A stretch of DNA of 64,000 bases from Devosia sp. Leaf420 (GTDB taxonomy: Bacteria > Pseudomonadota > Alphaproteobacteria > Rhizobiales > Devosiaceae). Within the stretch, counting starts at the first letter, position 1; each line of letters starts with the position of its first letter. The position numbers and the translations under genes were made by a program. A model generated the notes under the pieces. That model saw only the letters and a list, made by a program, of their open reading frames with translations. It ran no database searches and was not told the DNA's origin. The DNA lies in assembly GCF_001425445.1 (NCBI RefSeq), contig NZ_LMQU01000014.1:1-64000 (forward strand), written 5' to 3'. Below, piece after piece: positions 7,054 to 16,009 of this stretch.

Positions 7054-9294
7054 GTGGGCGTACTCGGCATGATTGGCCTTCCCTTGCTTCGTCCCGCCCT
7101 CAAATGGACCTCGTCCGGCGCGCTCCTCACCCTGATCGCCATTGGCGGTGTGGTGACCATTGGGCTCGTGCTGGCTTCGGCTATCTGGGCTAGCCGCGAA
7201 AGCGACCTTGCTGCGCTCGATCGACAGCGCGAACTTTCAAACACGCGGCTTTCGACACAAATCGAACGCGTTGCCCACGAACTCGACTTGATGGCCGAGG
7301 GCTATGCCAGCTCGATTTCCACTGTCGACGAAAGCAATGTCAGCCCCCAGGACGGCAAGGGGTTTAGCCACCTCATCAAGTCGATCTTCGGATACGATCA
7401 GGTCTTTGTTATCGACGGCGACGGCAAACTTGCGCTTGAGACCGATGCGGAAATCGCGTCGCGATTTGACTGGGCGAAGCCGCTACTGCTTCCGCTGCTG
7501 ACAAGGCTGCGGCAGCAGGATGAGCCGCTGCCAGTTGTCGAACTGATGCGCCTTGAAGGCCGCCCGTCTATTGCCGGCATCAAGGCGATTACGCTTGGAT
7601 CGCAGCCCGTCGCGCCGACCAATCGACTATATCTGATTGCCTATCGCTATATCGATGGTCCGGCGCTCGATGCTTTCAGCCGCGAACAGGGCCTCAACGG
7701 CGCCCGTTTTGCGCGCGCTGCTGACCCGGATATCGAAGAAGTCACTTTCGAAATTCGTGCCACAAGCACGGGCGAGCCGATCGGCTTTATCATCTGGACG
7801 CCGGACTTGCCGGGCTCGCGCGTCGTCAGCCGGCTTCTCCCGGCCCTCGCCGCTTCCGCGCTCATCATTGCCTCGCTTCTGGCCATGCTGATGTTGTTGC
7901 TCAAGAAGTCGATGTCGGAACTGACCGACAGCGAACAAAAGGCCCGGCGCCAATCGCTCCATGACGCCCTCACTGACTTGCCCAATCGAATTTTATTTGG
8001 CCGTCGTCTCACTGATTGTCTCGAAGATCAGCGCCTCAATGTTACGCGCTCGGTCGTGGCGCTGATCGACCTCGACAAGTTCAAGGCCGTCAACGACACG
8101 TTCGGACATGGCGCGGGGGATGAACTGCTGACTGCGGTCGCCGATCGTATCCGTGCCCTGCTTGGGCCCAATGATACCCTCGCCCGCCTCGGTGGCGATG
8201 AATTTGCCCTGCTATTGCCTGACCGCGCCAAGACAGATCGATCGCATGTCGAACTCTTTCAGCGGATCATCACCTCGCTCAATGCGCCCTTTCCGCTGCT
8301 CGATGGCAAGGTGACGGCCACCATTGGCTGCTCGATTGGCGCCACGAGCCTGACGAGTGCACGCCAGACGACCAGCGAAGTGCTGCACCTGGCCGATATC
8401 GCGCTTTATGAAGCCAAGAGTACCGGCCGCAACCGTTGCGTAGAATATTCGGCGCGGCTTGATAGCTCGGCGCAAATGCGCGCTGAGTTGAAGTCCGAGC
8501 TGCAGACATTGTTGGGCACTGGTGGAACAGATCCTCAGTCCGAATTCGGCCTTGAGGTCTTTTTCCAGACCATCCACTGCACCGCGCCGGGCCATGCAGT
8601 TTCGGGCGCCGAGGCTCTGGTGCGCTGGCGCCACGAAACGCATGGTCTCCTCACGCCCGATAAGTTCATCACGCTCGCCGAAGACAGCGGCATGATCCAT
8701 GAGCTTGGCATGGTGGTGCTCGAAAGAGCCTGCGCCGCGGCGACAGGGTGGGACAGCACGCAATTCGTCTCGGTCAACGTGTCGCCCCTTCAGCTTCGCC
8801 GTCCCGACTATGTCGACGCGGTGGTGAAGGTGTTGAAACAAACCGGGCTTGCCGCTGAGCGTCTGGAACTCGAACTCACTGAAACCGCACTTCTCGATGC
8901 CGACGAGGCAGTGGTATCGGATACATTGTCGCGCCTCCGCGATGCAGGCATCAAGATCGCGCTTGATGATTTTGGCACTGGCTATTCCTCGCTCAGCCAC
9001 CTCGTCCGCTTCGGTATCGATCGCATCAAGATCGACCGGTCTTTCGTTAAGCTCCTCGGCAGTCGCGCTGATGGCGCCGCGGTTGTGTCGGCAATCGTCG
9101 CCCTCAGCCACAGCCTTGGTCTATCGACAACAGCCGAAGGCGTTGAAACCGAAGGTCAACGCGATTTTCTCGTGGCTGCAGGTTGCAACGATCTTCAGGG
9201 ATTTTTGCTTTCAAAGCCCGTCCCCAACCCCGATATGGGTGTTGTCGATGAGGCGGCTACGGATTTGCGGTTAAGCGGCCTGTCAATCGCTTAA
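7054..9294 (+). CDS. Membrane GGDEF-EAL cyclic-di-GMP turnover protein
   Basis: A 746-residue protein: a membrane segment at about residues 20-45, a periplasmic CHASE4-like sensor to about 255, a second membrane segment (about 258-285), GGDEF and EAL domains. The cyclase signature GGDEF is at residues 380-384 and is intact. The inhibitory site has GPND in place of RxxD, so product inhibition is probably lost. The phosphodiesterase domain has EAL at 520-522, LELTET, DDFGTGYSSL at 638-647 and IKIDRSFV, so all metal ligands look present. Both activities are therefore possible. The start is GTG 7054; ATG 7069 is an alternative. It probably responds to an extracytoplasmic signal. Confidence 0.93.
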   Translation: MGVLGMIGLPLLRPALKWTSSGALLTLIAIGGVVTIGLVLASAIWASRESDLAALDRQRELSNTRLSTQIERVAHELDLMAEGYASSISTVDESNVSPQDGKGFSHLIKSIFGYDQVFVIDGDGKLALETDAEIASRFDWAKPLLLPLLTRLRQQDEPLPVVELMRLEGRPSIAGIKAITLGSQPVAPTNRLYLIAYRYIDGPALDAFSREQGLNGARFARAADPDIEEVTFEIRATSTGEPIGFIIWTPDLPGSRVVSRLLPALAASALIIASLLAMLMLLLKKSMSELTDSEQKARRQSLHDALTDLPNRILFGRRLTDCLEDQRLNVTRSVVALIDLDKFKAVNDTFGHGAGDELLTAVADRIRALLGPNDTLARLGGDEFALLLPDRAKTDRSHVELFQRIITSLNAPFPLLDGKVTATIGCSIGATSLTSARQTTSEVLHLADIALYEAKSTGRNRCVEYSARLDSSAQMRAELKSELQTLLGTGGTDPQSEFGLEVFFQTIHCTAPGHAVSGAEALVRWRHETHGLLTPDKFITLAEDSGMIHELGMVVLERACAAATGWDSTQFVSVNVSPLQLRRPDYVDAVVKVLKQTGLAAERLELELTETALLDADEAVVSDTLSRLRDAGIKIALDDFGTGYSSLSHLVRFGIDRIKIDRSFVKLLGSRADGAAVVSAIVALSHSLGLSTTAEGVETEGQRDFLVAAGCNDLQGFLLSKPVPNPDMGVVDEAATDLRLSGLSIA

Positions 9295-9431
9295 GTTAAA
9301 CGCCGTTTCGGGAATTGCGTGATCAGTTGCCTGAAGAAACTTGATCATTTTATCTGCGTTATTACGCTCGCAGGCAGTGGGTGAATAAGCTTACATCTGA
9401 CAAGCGCTGATGATTTCCGATGGACGAATAG

Positions 9432-10934
9432 ATGAACGCTGACCCCCGAATTTCCACCGGAAACGAAGGCCTCGATATCGTATTGAATGGGGGCCTGACG
9501 CCATCGCGCCTCTACCTCCTCGAAGGAGCGCCCGGCTCGGGCAAAACCACGCTGGGTCTGCAATTCTTGATGGAGGGCGTGCGGCAGGGCGAAAGATGCC
9601 TCTACATTACGCTCTCCGAAACCCACGAAGAATTGGCCGCCGTTGTCGCCTCGCATGACTGGACGCTGGACGGCATCGACATTTTTGAACTGTCGTCGGC
9701 AGAGGAAGTGCTTGGCGATGGTCGTGGCCAGACCATCATCCACCCCTGGGAAATCGAACTGAGTGCGACGGTCGACCTGATCATCAAGCGGGTCGAAGAG
9801 GTGCAGCCGCGGCGCCTGGTATTCGATAGCCTGTCCGAATTGCGTCTCCTGTCTCAGGATCCGCTGCGTTATCGCCGGCAGGTACTGGCCCTGAAACAGT
9901 ATTTTGCAGGCCGCAATATTACAGTGATCCTTGTCGACGATCTGACCGGAGAACATGGCGAGCGTGACGCTCACCTCCATTCGATCGCTCATGGTGTCAT
10001 AACGCTCGAGCGCAATACGCTGGAATTCGGCGCTGCCCGCCGCACTATCCAGATCCAGAAACTGCGCGGCGTCAGTTTTTCGGCTGGATATCATGATGTC
10101 CAAATCCTGCGGAGCGGACTCAAAGTGTATCCGCGGCTCATCGCCTCGGACTTTCACACGCCATTTGTCGGCGATCCAGTGCCGAGCGGCATTCCAGAAC
10201 TCGATGCGCTGCTCAATGGCGGGCCGATGCGCGGCACTTGCGCCATCATGACGGGTCCCCCCGGCACGGGCAAAAGTTCAGTCGCCTTCTCCTATGCACT
10301 CGAAGCCTGCCGGCGGGGCGAAAATGCCACCGTTTATCAATTCGATGAGCGTATCGGCACCCTGATGGCCCGCTCCCGCTCTTTGGGGCATGATCCCGAT
10401 GGGCCAATGGAGGCTGGCTGCCTCAAGCTCATCCAGATAGACCCTGCCGACGTGACGCCGGGGCAGTTCGCCTGGATGGTGCGTAAGGAAGTGGAAGAGC
10501 GTCAGGTCAAGGTCATCGTGCTCGATAGTCTCAATGGTTATCTGTCATCGATGCCTGAAGAAAAGCAGCTCATTTTGCAGATGCATGAGCTGCTCTCCTA
10601 TCTGAACCAGCAAGGTGTGTTGACCCTACTGATCAATCCACAGCAGGGATTGGTTGGTACGATGCACTCTGGCGCGCTCAACATTTCATACATTGCGGAC
10701 GTCGTGTTCCTGTTCCGGTTTTTCGAAGCCCAGGGCCGTCTTCGCAAAGCTATGTCAGTGCTCAAAAACCGAGCCGGCGCACATGAGGATGCAATCAGAG
10801 AAATAAAGTTCGACAGTCACGGCATTCGTATGGGCGATCCCTTGGTTGCCTTCAGGGGCGTCCTGACTGGTACTCCGGAATATGTCGGTGATCGCGGCCC
10901 GCTTATGGAAAGCCGCCCCAATGATAGCCAGTGA
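9432..10934 (+). CDS. KaiC-like double-domain RecA-type ATPase
   Basis: A 500-residue KaiC homologue with two RecA-like domains. Walker A motifs are GAPGSGKT at residues 32-39 and GPPGTGKS at 275-282; Walker B-like segments are RRLVFDSLSEL and VKVIVLDSLNGYL. By hand alignment, the CI catalytic pair Glu-Glu of cyanobacterial KaiC reads Ser-Glu here (LSET) and the CII pair reads Asp-Glu (FDER). The CII phosphorylation pair Ser431-Thr432 reads Ser-Tyr in NISYIADVV. Non-cyanobacterial KaiC proteins act in stress or signalling pathways, often without KaiA/KaiB; neither is present here. Its end overlaps the start of an HWE histidine kinase by 14 bases, a strong sign of a functional pair. Confidence 0.92.
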   Translation: MNADPRISTGNEGLDIVLNGGLTPSRLYLLEGAPGSGKTTLGLQFLMEGVRQGERCLYITLSETHEELAAVVASHDWTLDGIDIFELSSAEEVLGDGRGQTIIHPWEIELSATVDLIIKRVEEVQPRRLVFDSLSELRLLSQDPLRYRRQVLALKQYFAGRNITVILVDDLTGEHGERDAHLHSIAHGVITLERNTLEFGAARRTIQIQKLRGVSFSAGYHDVQILRSGLKVYPRLIASDFHTPFVGDPVPSGIPELDALLNGGPMRGTCAIMTGPPGTGKSSVAFSYALEACRRGENATVYQFDERIGTLMARSRSLGHDPDGPMEAGCLKLIQIDPADVTPGQFAWMVRKEVEERQVKVIVLDSLNGYLSSMPEEKQLILQMHELLSYLNQQGVLTLLINPQQGLVGTMHSGALNISYIADVVFLFRFFEAQGRLRKAMSVLKNRAGAHEDAIREIKFDSHGIRMGDPLVAFRGVLTGTPEYVGDRGPLMESRPNDSQ

Positions 10935-11973
10935 CGGCAAGGTCGTCGTTTATGCGCCCTATGCGAAGGATTCAGCCAGCATAGTTGGGTTGCTGCGGGG
11001 CGAGCATTTCGACACGGATACCGCGTCGTCGCTGGCCGATCTGGTGGGGCATTTCGGCGAAAGCCTCGGCGCGGTGCTGATGAGCGAAGAGGCACTGGTG
11101 CAGGCGGATTGGTCGGCCCTCCTCAAGGCTGTCCACAATCAGCCGACATGGTCGTCTTATCCCTTCATCCTGCTGATCAGCCAGAAACGCTCTGCCGTTC
11201 AGACCGAAGCGGTCTATCGCTTGTTCCCGCCTGAAGTTGCCAATGTCATGGTGCTCGAGCGTCCCATGAGTTCGACTGCGCTATTGAGCGCGGTCCGCTG
11301 GGCATTGGCCGGACGGCGTCGTCAGTTCGTTACCAAGTCTCATCTTGATGAACTAGAGCGCCGGGCACAACAGCAGCGCCTGTTGACGCGCGAACTGGCG
11401 CACCGGGTTAAGAACACCATCGCCATGCTTCAATCCATCGTTGGGCAGACCATGCGGCCCCACCCTGAAATGGCCGATGTTCAGGAACAGATCGTCGAGC
11501 GTTTTTCGGCCCTGGCACGAACGCATGACCTGCTGTTCAGCACCGATTTCCAGGAGGCCGAATTCGGCGAACTGGTGCGGCAGACGCTCTCTGTCCATAG
11601 TCGAAATTTCGTCATTAAAGGACCCGCAATTCACTTCTCGCCACAGGCCGCATTGTCATTCGCCCTCGTCATCCACGAGCTGGCGACGAACTCGATCAAA
11701 TATGGCGCGCTGTCCTCGGACCAGTCGGGCCAGGTTGACGTCATGTGGGAAATCCAGCCTGGCCCGAATTGCGACCAATTGAAATTCGATTGGCGGGAGA
11801 GTGGTGGGCCGCCGGTTTCAGCCCCGGCGCGCAAGGGCTTTGGCAGCCGATTGATCCGCGCGACCCTCGGGGGTCTGGGCCAATCCGAGATCAGTTACGC
11901 AGAAGAGGGTTTTCGATTGGCCTTCACCGGCGATCTGGCAGGTCTTGCCCAGTCCGTTACCCCAACCGACTGA
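10921..11973 (+). CDS. HWE-family sensor histidine kinase with degenerate receiver
   Basis: About 350 residues. The N-terminal ~130 residues look like a degenerate receiver domain (KVVVYAPYAKD to FILLIS and VLERPMS) without an evident acidic phospho-acceptor pocket. The kinase core has the H-box LAHRVKNTIAMLQSIVGQ, the N-box HELATNSIKYGALS and the W-x-E variant DWRES that defines HWE kinases. There is no membrane segment, so it is cytoplasmic. HWE kinases feed the alphaproteobacterial general stress response or light/redox circuits. ATG 10921 is preferred over a start at 10882 because GGAAAG precedes it. The gene overlaps the kaiC-like gene by 14 bases, so translation is coupled. Confidence 0.9.
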   Translation: MIASDGKVVVYAPYAKDSASIVGLLRGEHFDTDTASSLADLVGHFGESLGAVLMSEEALVQADWSALLKAVHNQPTWSSYPFILLISQKRSAVQTEAVYRLFPPEVANVMVLERPMSSTALLSAVRWALAGRRRQFVTKSHLDELERRAQQQRLLTRELAHRVKNTIAMLQSIVGQTMRPHPEMADVQEQIVERFSALARTHDLLFSTDFQEAEFGELVRQTLSVHSRNFVIKGPAIHFSPQAALSFALVIHELATNSIKYGALSSDQSGQVDVMWEIQPGPNCDQLKFDWRESGGPPVSAPARKGFGSRLIRATLGGLGQSEISYAEEGFRLAFTGDLAGLAQSVTPTD

Positions 11974-11983
11974 TATCCAAAGG

Positions 11984-14140
11984 CTATTCCGACGCGGCGA
12001 AACGCAAGGCTTCGGAGGAGGAGCGGAGGCGTTGTGCCGTGATGATGGCGATCCAGGTGATGATGGCCTGGCCGATATCGGGCGCCTCGTGCGAGAGCGT
12101 CTCGAAGGCTGATTTGCTGAGATAAAGGGTTTGCAGCGAACCGTCCGCAAGGAGATCGGCGGAGCGTGGATTGCCTTCGAGGAGGGCAAGTTCGCCAGCT
12201 GGGGCGCCTGCAGCGATGCCAGCGACGCGCAGCGCGCCGCTGGTTGCGGGAATGCGGACGCTGATGCTGCCCGAGAGGATGATCCACATGCCGTCACCCG
12301 CATCGCCCATGCGGCAGAGGATTTCGTTGGCGGCATAGTCGCGATGCTCTACCGTCGCCATGAAAATCGCGCGGCGGTCGGTGGATAGGGATTGGAGGAA
12401 TTCGAGGTCGTCCTGCGCGTGCGGCGCATTGAGGCGCTCACCGAGCGACTTTTCCTCGAACCGCTCGAGGGCCGAATCGAGATCGGGCAGGGTCTCGATG
12501 GCCGGGCCGATGAATAGCGCCAACTCCGGCGTGAGCCCCGCGATGCAGAGGCTGCGGCCGTTCTTGGCGAGGCGGGCGCGCATGTCGTTGAGGAGCTTGT
12601 TGCCGGTGGCGTCGATATCGGTCACCCGGCGCATATCGAGGATGGCGGTGTCGAACTCTGGTTCGAGCCGGCGCAGTTCGGTATCGAGATCATCGCAATT
12701 GCCGAAGAACAGCACGCCCTGAAGACGGAGTACCAGCGTGCGTTCGCCTTTCTGGCGCAAGAGGTCCATGTCATGCGCCGAACGGCCACGGCGGGAGAGG
12801 AGGGTTGCGCCGGTGGTGCGCGCGACAATCATTGGGCGCGCCATATCGGTGATGAACAGGAGGCAGGAGAGGACGACGCCGATTAGCACGCCCATCGTGG
12901 GATGAACGAGCAGAATGCCGAGCATCACGGCGAGAAGGATGGACAGATCGCGCAAAGCGCGGCCGCGGAGGCTCGGATATTGCGGACGAATGGCGTCGCG
13001 CACCATGTCGATGACCGACCAGTTGATCGAGCGTACGACGAAGAAAAGGGTCAGCGCCGTCAAGCCCAGCAGCGGCATAGAGCCGATGAAGCCAGGGATC
13101 AGGGCAATGGCGAGGAGCGCGAAACACCCGACGATGCGCGTGAGGGTGGTGCGGCCACCGGCGAGATAGGCGGGGACGGCAACGGAGAGCGACGTGGTCA
13201 TCGCGGCGGCGCCGGACACGCTGGCGGCCATATTGGCAAGGCCGAGGCCTGCCAGTTCGCGGCGCGGGGTGGCGTCGATCTCGATATAGCCCTTGCTGGC
13301 GCGGACCGTGAGCAGCGTGTCGAAAATGCCGATGGCGGCGACGGCGACGGAATTGAGAATGATCGGCTGGATCATTTCGCGAGGGAGCGTTGCGAGACTG
13401 CCAAGAGCGGCACTGACAATCCCGGCGAGTTCCCCAAGGGCATCACCGCTGGCGGTGCGGCCCAGCGCAATGCCGGGGAAAACCAGGTGGAGGCCATGGT
13501 AAAATACGATGGCTGCGAAAAGACCGATCAGCGGCACCGGCAGGCGCGGAAAGCGCCGGACGAGAAGCAGCATGCCGGCGATCAGGACGAGGCCGATCAG
13601 CGGCATGGCCAGTTCGGAGGCGCCGAAGGGCGTGGTGACCAAAGCTCCGAACGAGGTGCGGCCAAAGAGCATGGGCATCTGGCCGATAAAGAGCAGGAGC
13701 GAGACGCCAAGACCAAAGCCGGCAAGAACCGGGTGGGGCACGTAGCGCACGACATTGCCGAGCCCCGCCAGCCCAAACAGCACCTGCCAGAGACCCGCCA
13801 GCGCCACGCAGATCGCCATGGCGGCGATGGTGGCATTGAGATTGCCGGTGGTCGCCAGCATGGTTGTGGCGAAATTGGCCTGCAACAGCGCCACCATGAC
13901 GCCGGGCGTGGTCGGTACCGGGCTCGGCGTGCGGGCACCGACAAGGCCGGCAAAGACGGCGCCTGCAAGACCGGCAATAGAGCCAGCGGCGGCCATTTCA
14001 GGACCCAGCGCCTGATAGGCGACGACCCCAGCGGCCATTGAGCTTGGGAGCGCAATGACCGAAAGCACCACCAATCGGCAGAAGAGTAATTCGGGCATGA
14101 AAGCCGGCGCCATCATGGATGATGAACTGGACGAAGGCAT
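11984..14140 (-). CDS. SulP anion transporter with STAS and cyclic-nucleotide-binding domains
   Basis: A 718-residue membrane protein. The SulP/SLC26 transport domain fills about residues 15-440 with many hydrophobic helices and the N-terminal block MAAGVVAYQALGPEMAAAGS. A STAS domain follows (LVLRLQGVLFFGNCDDLD to ILDMRRVTDIDATG). The C-terminal ~130 residues form a cNMP-binding domain with the phosphate-binding cassette GELALLEGNPRSA, in which the key Glu and Arg are both present. SulP proteins move sulfate, bicarbonate or dicarboxylates; the ion cannot be told here. The added domain suggests gating or localisation by cAMP or cGMP. It is convergent with the HWE kinase, 10 bases apart. Confidence 0.93.
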   Translation of the reverse strand: MPSSSSSSMMAPAFMPELLFCRLVVLSVIALPSSMAAGVVAYQALGPEMAAAGSIAGLAGAVFAGLVGARTPSPVPTTPGVMVALLQANFATTMLATTGNLNATIAAMAICVALAGLWQVLFGLAGLGNVVRYVPHPVLAGFGLGVSLLLFIGQMPMLFGRTSFGALVTTPFGASELAMPLIGLVLIAGMLLLVRRFPRLPVPLIGLFAAIVFYHGLHLVFPGIALGRTASGDALGELAGIVSAALGSLATLPREMIQPIILNSVAVAAIGIFDTLLTVRASKGYIEIDATPRRELAGLGLANMAASVSGAAAMTTSLSVAVPAYLAGGRTTLTRIVGCFALLAIALIPGFIGSMPLLGLTALTLFFVVRSINWSVIDMVRDAIRPQYPSLRGRALRDLSILLAVMLGILLVHPTMGVLIGVVLSCLLFITDMARPMIVARTTGATLLSRRGRSAHDMDLLRQKGERTLVLRLQGVLFFGNCDDLDTELRRLEPEFDTAILDMRRVTDIDATGNKLLNDMRARLAKNGRSLCIAGLTPELALFIGPAIETLPDLDSALERFEEKSLGERLNAPHAQDDLEFLQSLSTDRRAIFMATVEHRDYAANEILCRMGDAGDGMWIILSGSISVRIPATSGALRVAGIAAGAPAGELALLEGNPRSADLLADGSLQTLYLSKSAFETLSHEAPDIGQAIITWIAIITAQRLRSSSEALRFAASE

Positions 14141-14308
14141 TCTTGATCAGGTGTCGCTGGCCGGGGCGCGCTTTGAACACATGATGTCCATCCTCTCCGC
14201 CGCACGCGCCTAGCCCTCCGATCACATTTTACGCGACTATCTTCCTCATGCGAATGAATTTAGTCATTCTCTTCCATTCGCTGCGAATTGAGACGGTAGA
14301 CAGCCCCC

Positions 14309-14473
14309 ATGGTAGACAGTGCGGCGCCCAGCCAGGCCATCCATTCCAGTGCGCTGTCGCGAGAGGAAAACTACGAGCAGTGGCGCATGGGGCTCGCGAG
14401 CCTTTTTGAGGCCAATCCGCTCGATGGTGAACTCGAGACATTCTTCCGCGTTTTTGTTTTGCACTGCTATTGA
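14309..14473 (+). CDS. Hypothetical 54-residue protein
   Basis: A short forward ORF of 54 residues, with an acidic and aromatic body (SREENYEQWRMGLASLFEAN, ending FFRVFVLHCY). Codon composition looks coding and the frame is open from ATG 14309 to TGA 14473. The only ribosome-binding-like sequence, GAGACGG, is somewhat far upstream. A 66-residue ORF overlaps it on the other strand and looks less protein-like. No family recognised. It precedes the DUF2256 gene by about 100 bases on the same strand. Confidence 0.4.
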   Translation: MVDSAAPSQAIHSSALSREENYEQWRMGLASLFEANPLDGELETFFRVFVLHCY

Positions 14474-14572
14474 GCATGCAAGGAAGGCCTAGTTCTATAT
14501 CCGTCTTCCAAGGGCACACCTTTTTGCGGTTGGCTTCGAGCCATCTTTTGAAAAACGAACGAGGTTTTCGGC

Positions 14573-14728
14573 ATGGCCAAGCGCATCGAGAAAAGCGATC
14601 TGCCGGTGAAGACTTGCTTGGTCTGCAAGCGCCCATTCGTCTGGCGCAAGAAGTGGGCCAAGGTTTGGGATGAGGTCAAATATTGCTCTGACGCTTGCAG
14701 GGCCCAAAGAAATAGCAAGGTGGGATAG
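14573..14728 (+). CDS. DUF2256 family small zinc-ribbon-like protein
   Basis: A 51-residue protein beginning MAKRIEKSDLPVKTCLVC and ending in CRAQRNSKVG. It has the DUF2256 signature: CLVCKRPF, a basic WRKKWAKVWDEV stretch, then YCSDACR, giving four cysteines in two pairs (CxxC and CxxxC) suited to bind one zinc. GAGG at 14561-14564 sits eight bases before the ATG. DUF2256 genes are often found near cryptochrome/photolyase genes in other bacteria; none is present here. The function is unknown. The gene is too short for routine ORF calling. Confidence 0.85.
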   Translation: MAKRIEKSDLPVKTCLVCKRPFVWRKKWAKVWDEVKYCSDACRAQRNSKVG

Positions 14729-14930
14729 CGGCGTAATTCGGCGTGCCATTCATCCGCAGCGGCGCCTGTCAGCCCGATGGTGAAGGTCGTTCGGCAGCTT
14801 GCTCTTGCATGCATGATTTGAGGCAGAACGTTTCCTACGAAGCTATATCAACAAAAGCAGCCGCTTCCGCCGGTTGTAAGACGGGAAAAAGACTTGCCAT
14901 CTTCAGGTCCCGCAATCCCTAAGCTATTTA

Positions 14931-14947
14931 TCTATAAAAATACTAGA
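14931..14947. promoter_or_regulatory. TCTA-N9-TAGA box upstream of the monooxygenase cluster
   Basis: TCTA (14931-14934) and TAGA (14944-14947) form a short palindrome 35 bases before the first monooxygenase start. The same spacing and half-sites recur at 18022-18038 before the permease/ATPase gene. The inner CTA-N9-TAG satisfies the T-N11-A rule of LysR-type regulators. No LysR gene is in the window. The shared motif is seen; the regulator class is inferred. Confidence 0.5.
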
Positions 14948-14981
14948 CTTATGCTGGCGCCCTGTACCAAGGGGATCATGC

Positions 14982-15992
14982 ATGACCTATCGCCTCAGCC
15001 TGCTCGACAAGAGCCCGATTGCCAAGGGCGAAACCGCCCACCGGGCTTTGCAGCGGACGATTGCCTATGCGCAACGGGCGGAAACGCTGGGCTATCATCG
15101 GTTCTGGGTCGCTGAACACCACAACGCGCCCGAGCTTGCGAGTTCGTCTCCCGAGATCCTGATCGCCGCTTTGGCGACCTCGACCAAAACCATCAGGGTC
15201 GGGTCCGGCGGGGTCATGCTGCAGCACTATAGCCCCTACAAAATCGCCGAAAATTTCAATCTTCTCGAAAGCCTCGCCCCGGGACGCATCGATATCGGGA
15301 TCGGCAAGGCGCCCGGCGGCTTGCCGCTGTCGACCAAGGCGCTGCAGGCCGGCCGCGACGCTGCAGTCCGTCCCGACTTTGCAACCCAACTGCGCGAGTT
15401 TAACGCCTATCTGGGCGAGGGCACTGGCGATCGCGTGGAAGGTCTTTCCGCGACGCCTCAACCGGCCAGCACCAGTGAGCGCTTCCTGCTCGGGGCGAGT
15501 GTCGAAAGCGCCGAACTGGCCGCGAGTCTTGGCTGGAACTTCGTGTTCGCCCGCCACCTCAATGGTGATGATGTCGCGCTGGCAACGTCCATTTCGACTT
15601 ATCGCGATCTGAACCATCGCACTCCGATCGTGGCACTGGCAGCCATCGTTGAGAAGGATGGCAATAAGGCGCGCGAAACCGCAGCCGGCTTCACGCCCTT
15701 CCGCGTCACCATCCCGGGCGGTCAAAGCGTCACCGTCGGCAGCGAGGCGCAGGCCGCCGAATATGCTCGTCAGGCCGGCGTCACCGACTTCAAAGTTGAA
15801 AAGCGTAAGGCCAATGTCCTTGCCGGCGATGGCCACGACATCGTTGCGGCGCTCGATGCGCTCGCCCGCCAATATGGCATCGAAGAATTCATTCTCGATC
15901 TTTTCAATCCCGGCGATAGCCGCCTCGACGCCATCGGATTGATCGCCGATGCGCGTGAGCGCGCTGCCGCGCCGACAGCACTTTCCGCCTGA
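14982..15992 (+). CDS. Luciferase-like FMN monooxygenase (MsnO8/YtmO-like)
   Basis: A 336-residue LLM-class flavin-dependent oxidoreductase. It opens with YRLSLLDKSPI, then the long helix AYAQRAETLGYHRFWVAEHH, IRVGSGGVMLQHYSPYKIAE and RIDIGIGKAPGG, as in the MsnO8 subgroup of the bacterial luciferase family. These enzymes use reduced FMN and oxygen. A GGGG-containing ribosome site lies seven bases before ATG 14982. It heads a forward cluster with an NtaA/SnaA-type monooxygenase, a GNAT protein and an amino-acid ABC importer, a set matching the YtmO role in the Bacillus ytm operon for sulfur compounds. The substrate is inferred only from this context. Confidence 0.9.
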   Translation: MTYRLSLLDKSPIAKGETAHRALQRTIAYAQRAETLGYHRFWVAEHHNAPELASSSPEILIAALATSTKTIRVGSGGVMLQHYSPYKIAENFNLLESLAPGRIDIGIGKAPGGLPLSTKALQAGRDAAVRPDFATQLREFNAYLGEGTGDRVEGLSATPQPASTSERFLLGASVESAELAASLGWNFVFARHLNGDDVALATSISTYRDLNHRTPIVALAAIVEKDGNKARETAAGFTPFRVTIPGGQSVTVGSEAQAAEYARQAGVTDFKVEKRKANVLAGDGHDIVAALDALARQYGIEEFILDLFNPGDSRLDAIGLIADARERAAAPTALSA

Positions 15993-16009
15993 TTTTTCGG
16001 AGATAGACC

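Noticed and set aside
9295..9431. Possible EcfG (general stress response) promoter before the KaiC-like gene
   Set aside because: A GGAAT-like -35 is present but no matching -10 element at the required spacing was found.
12902..14041. 379-codon forward frame rich in Gly, Asp, Arg and His
   Set aside because: Antisense to the SulP gene; the composition is that of a codon-complement shadow.
14264..14464. 66-codon minus-strand frame
   Set aside because: Overlaps the forward 54-residue frame and looks less like a protein; no ribosome site and no family.
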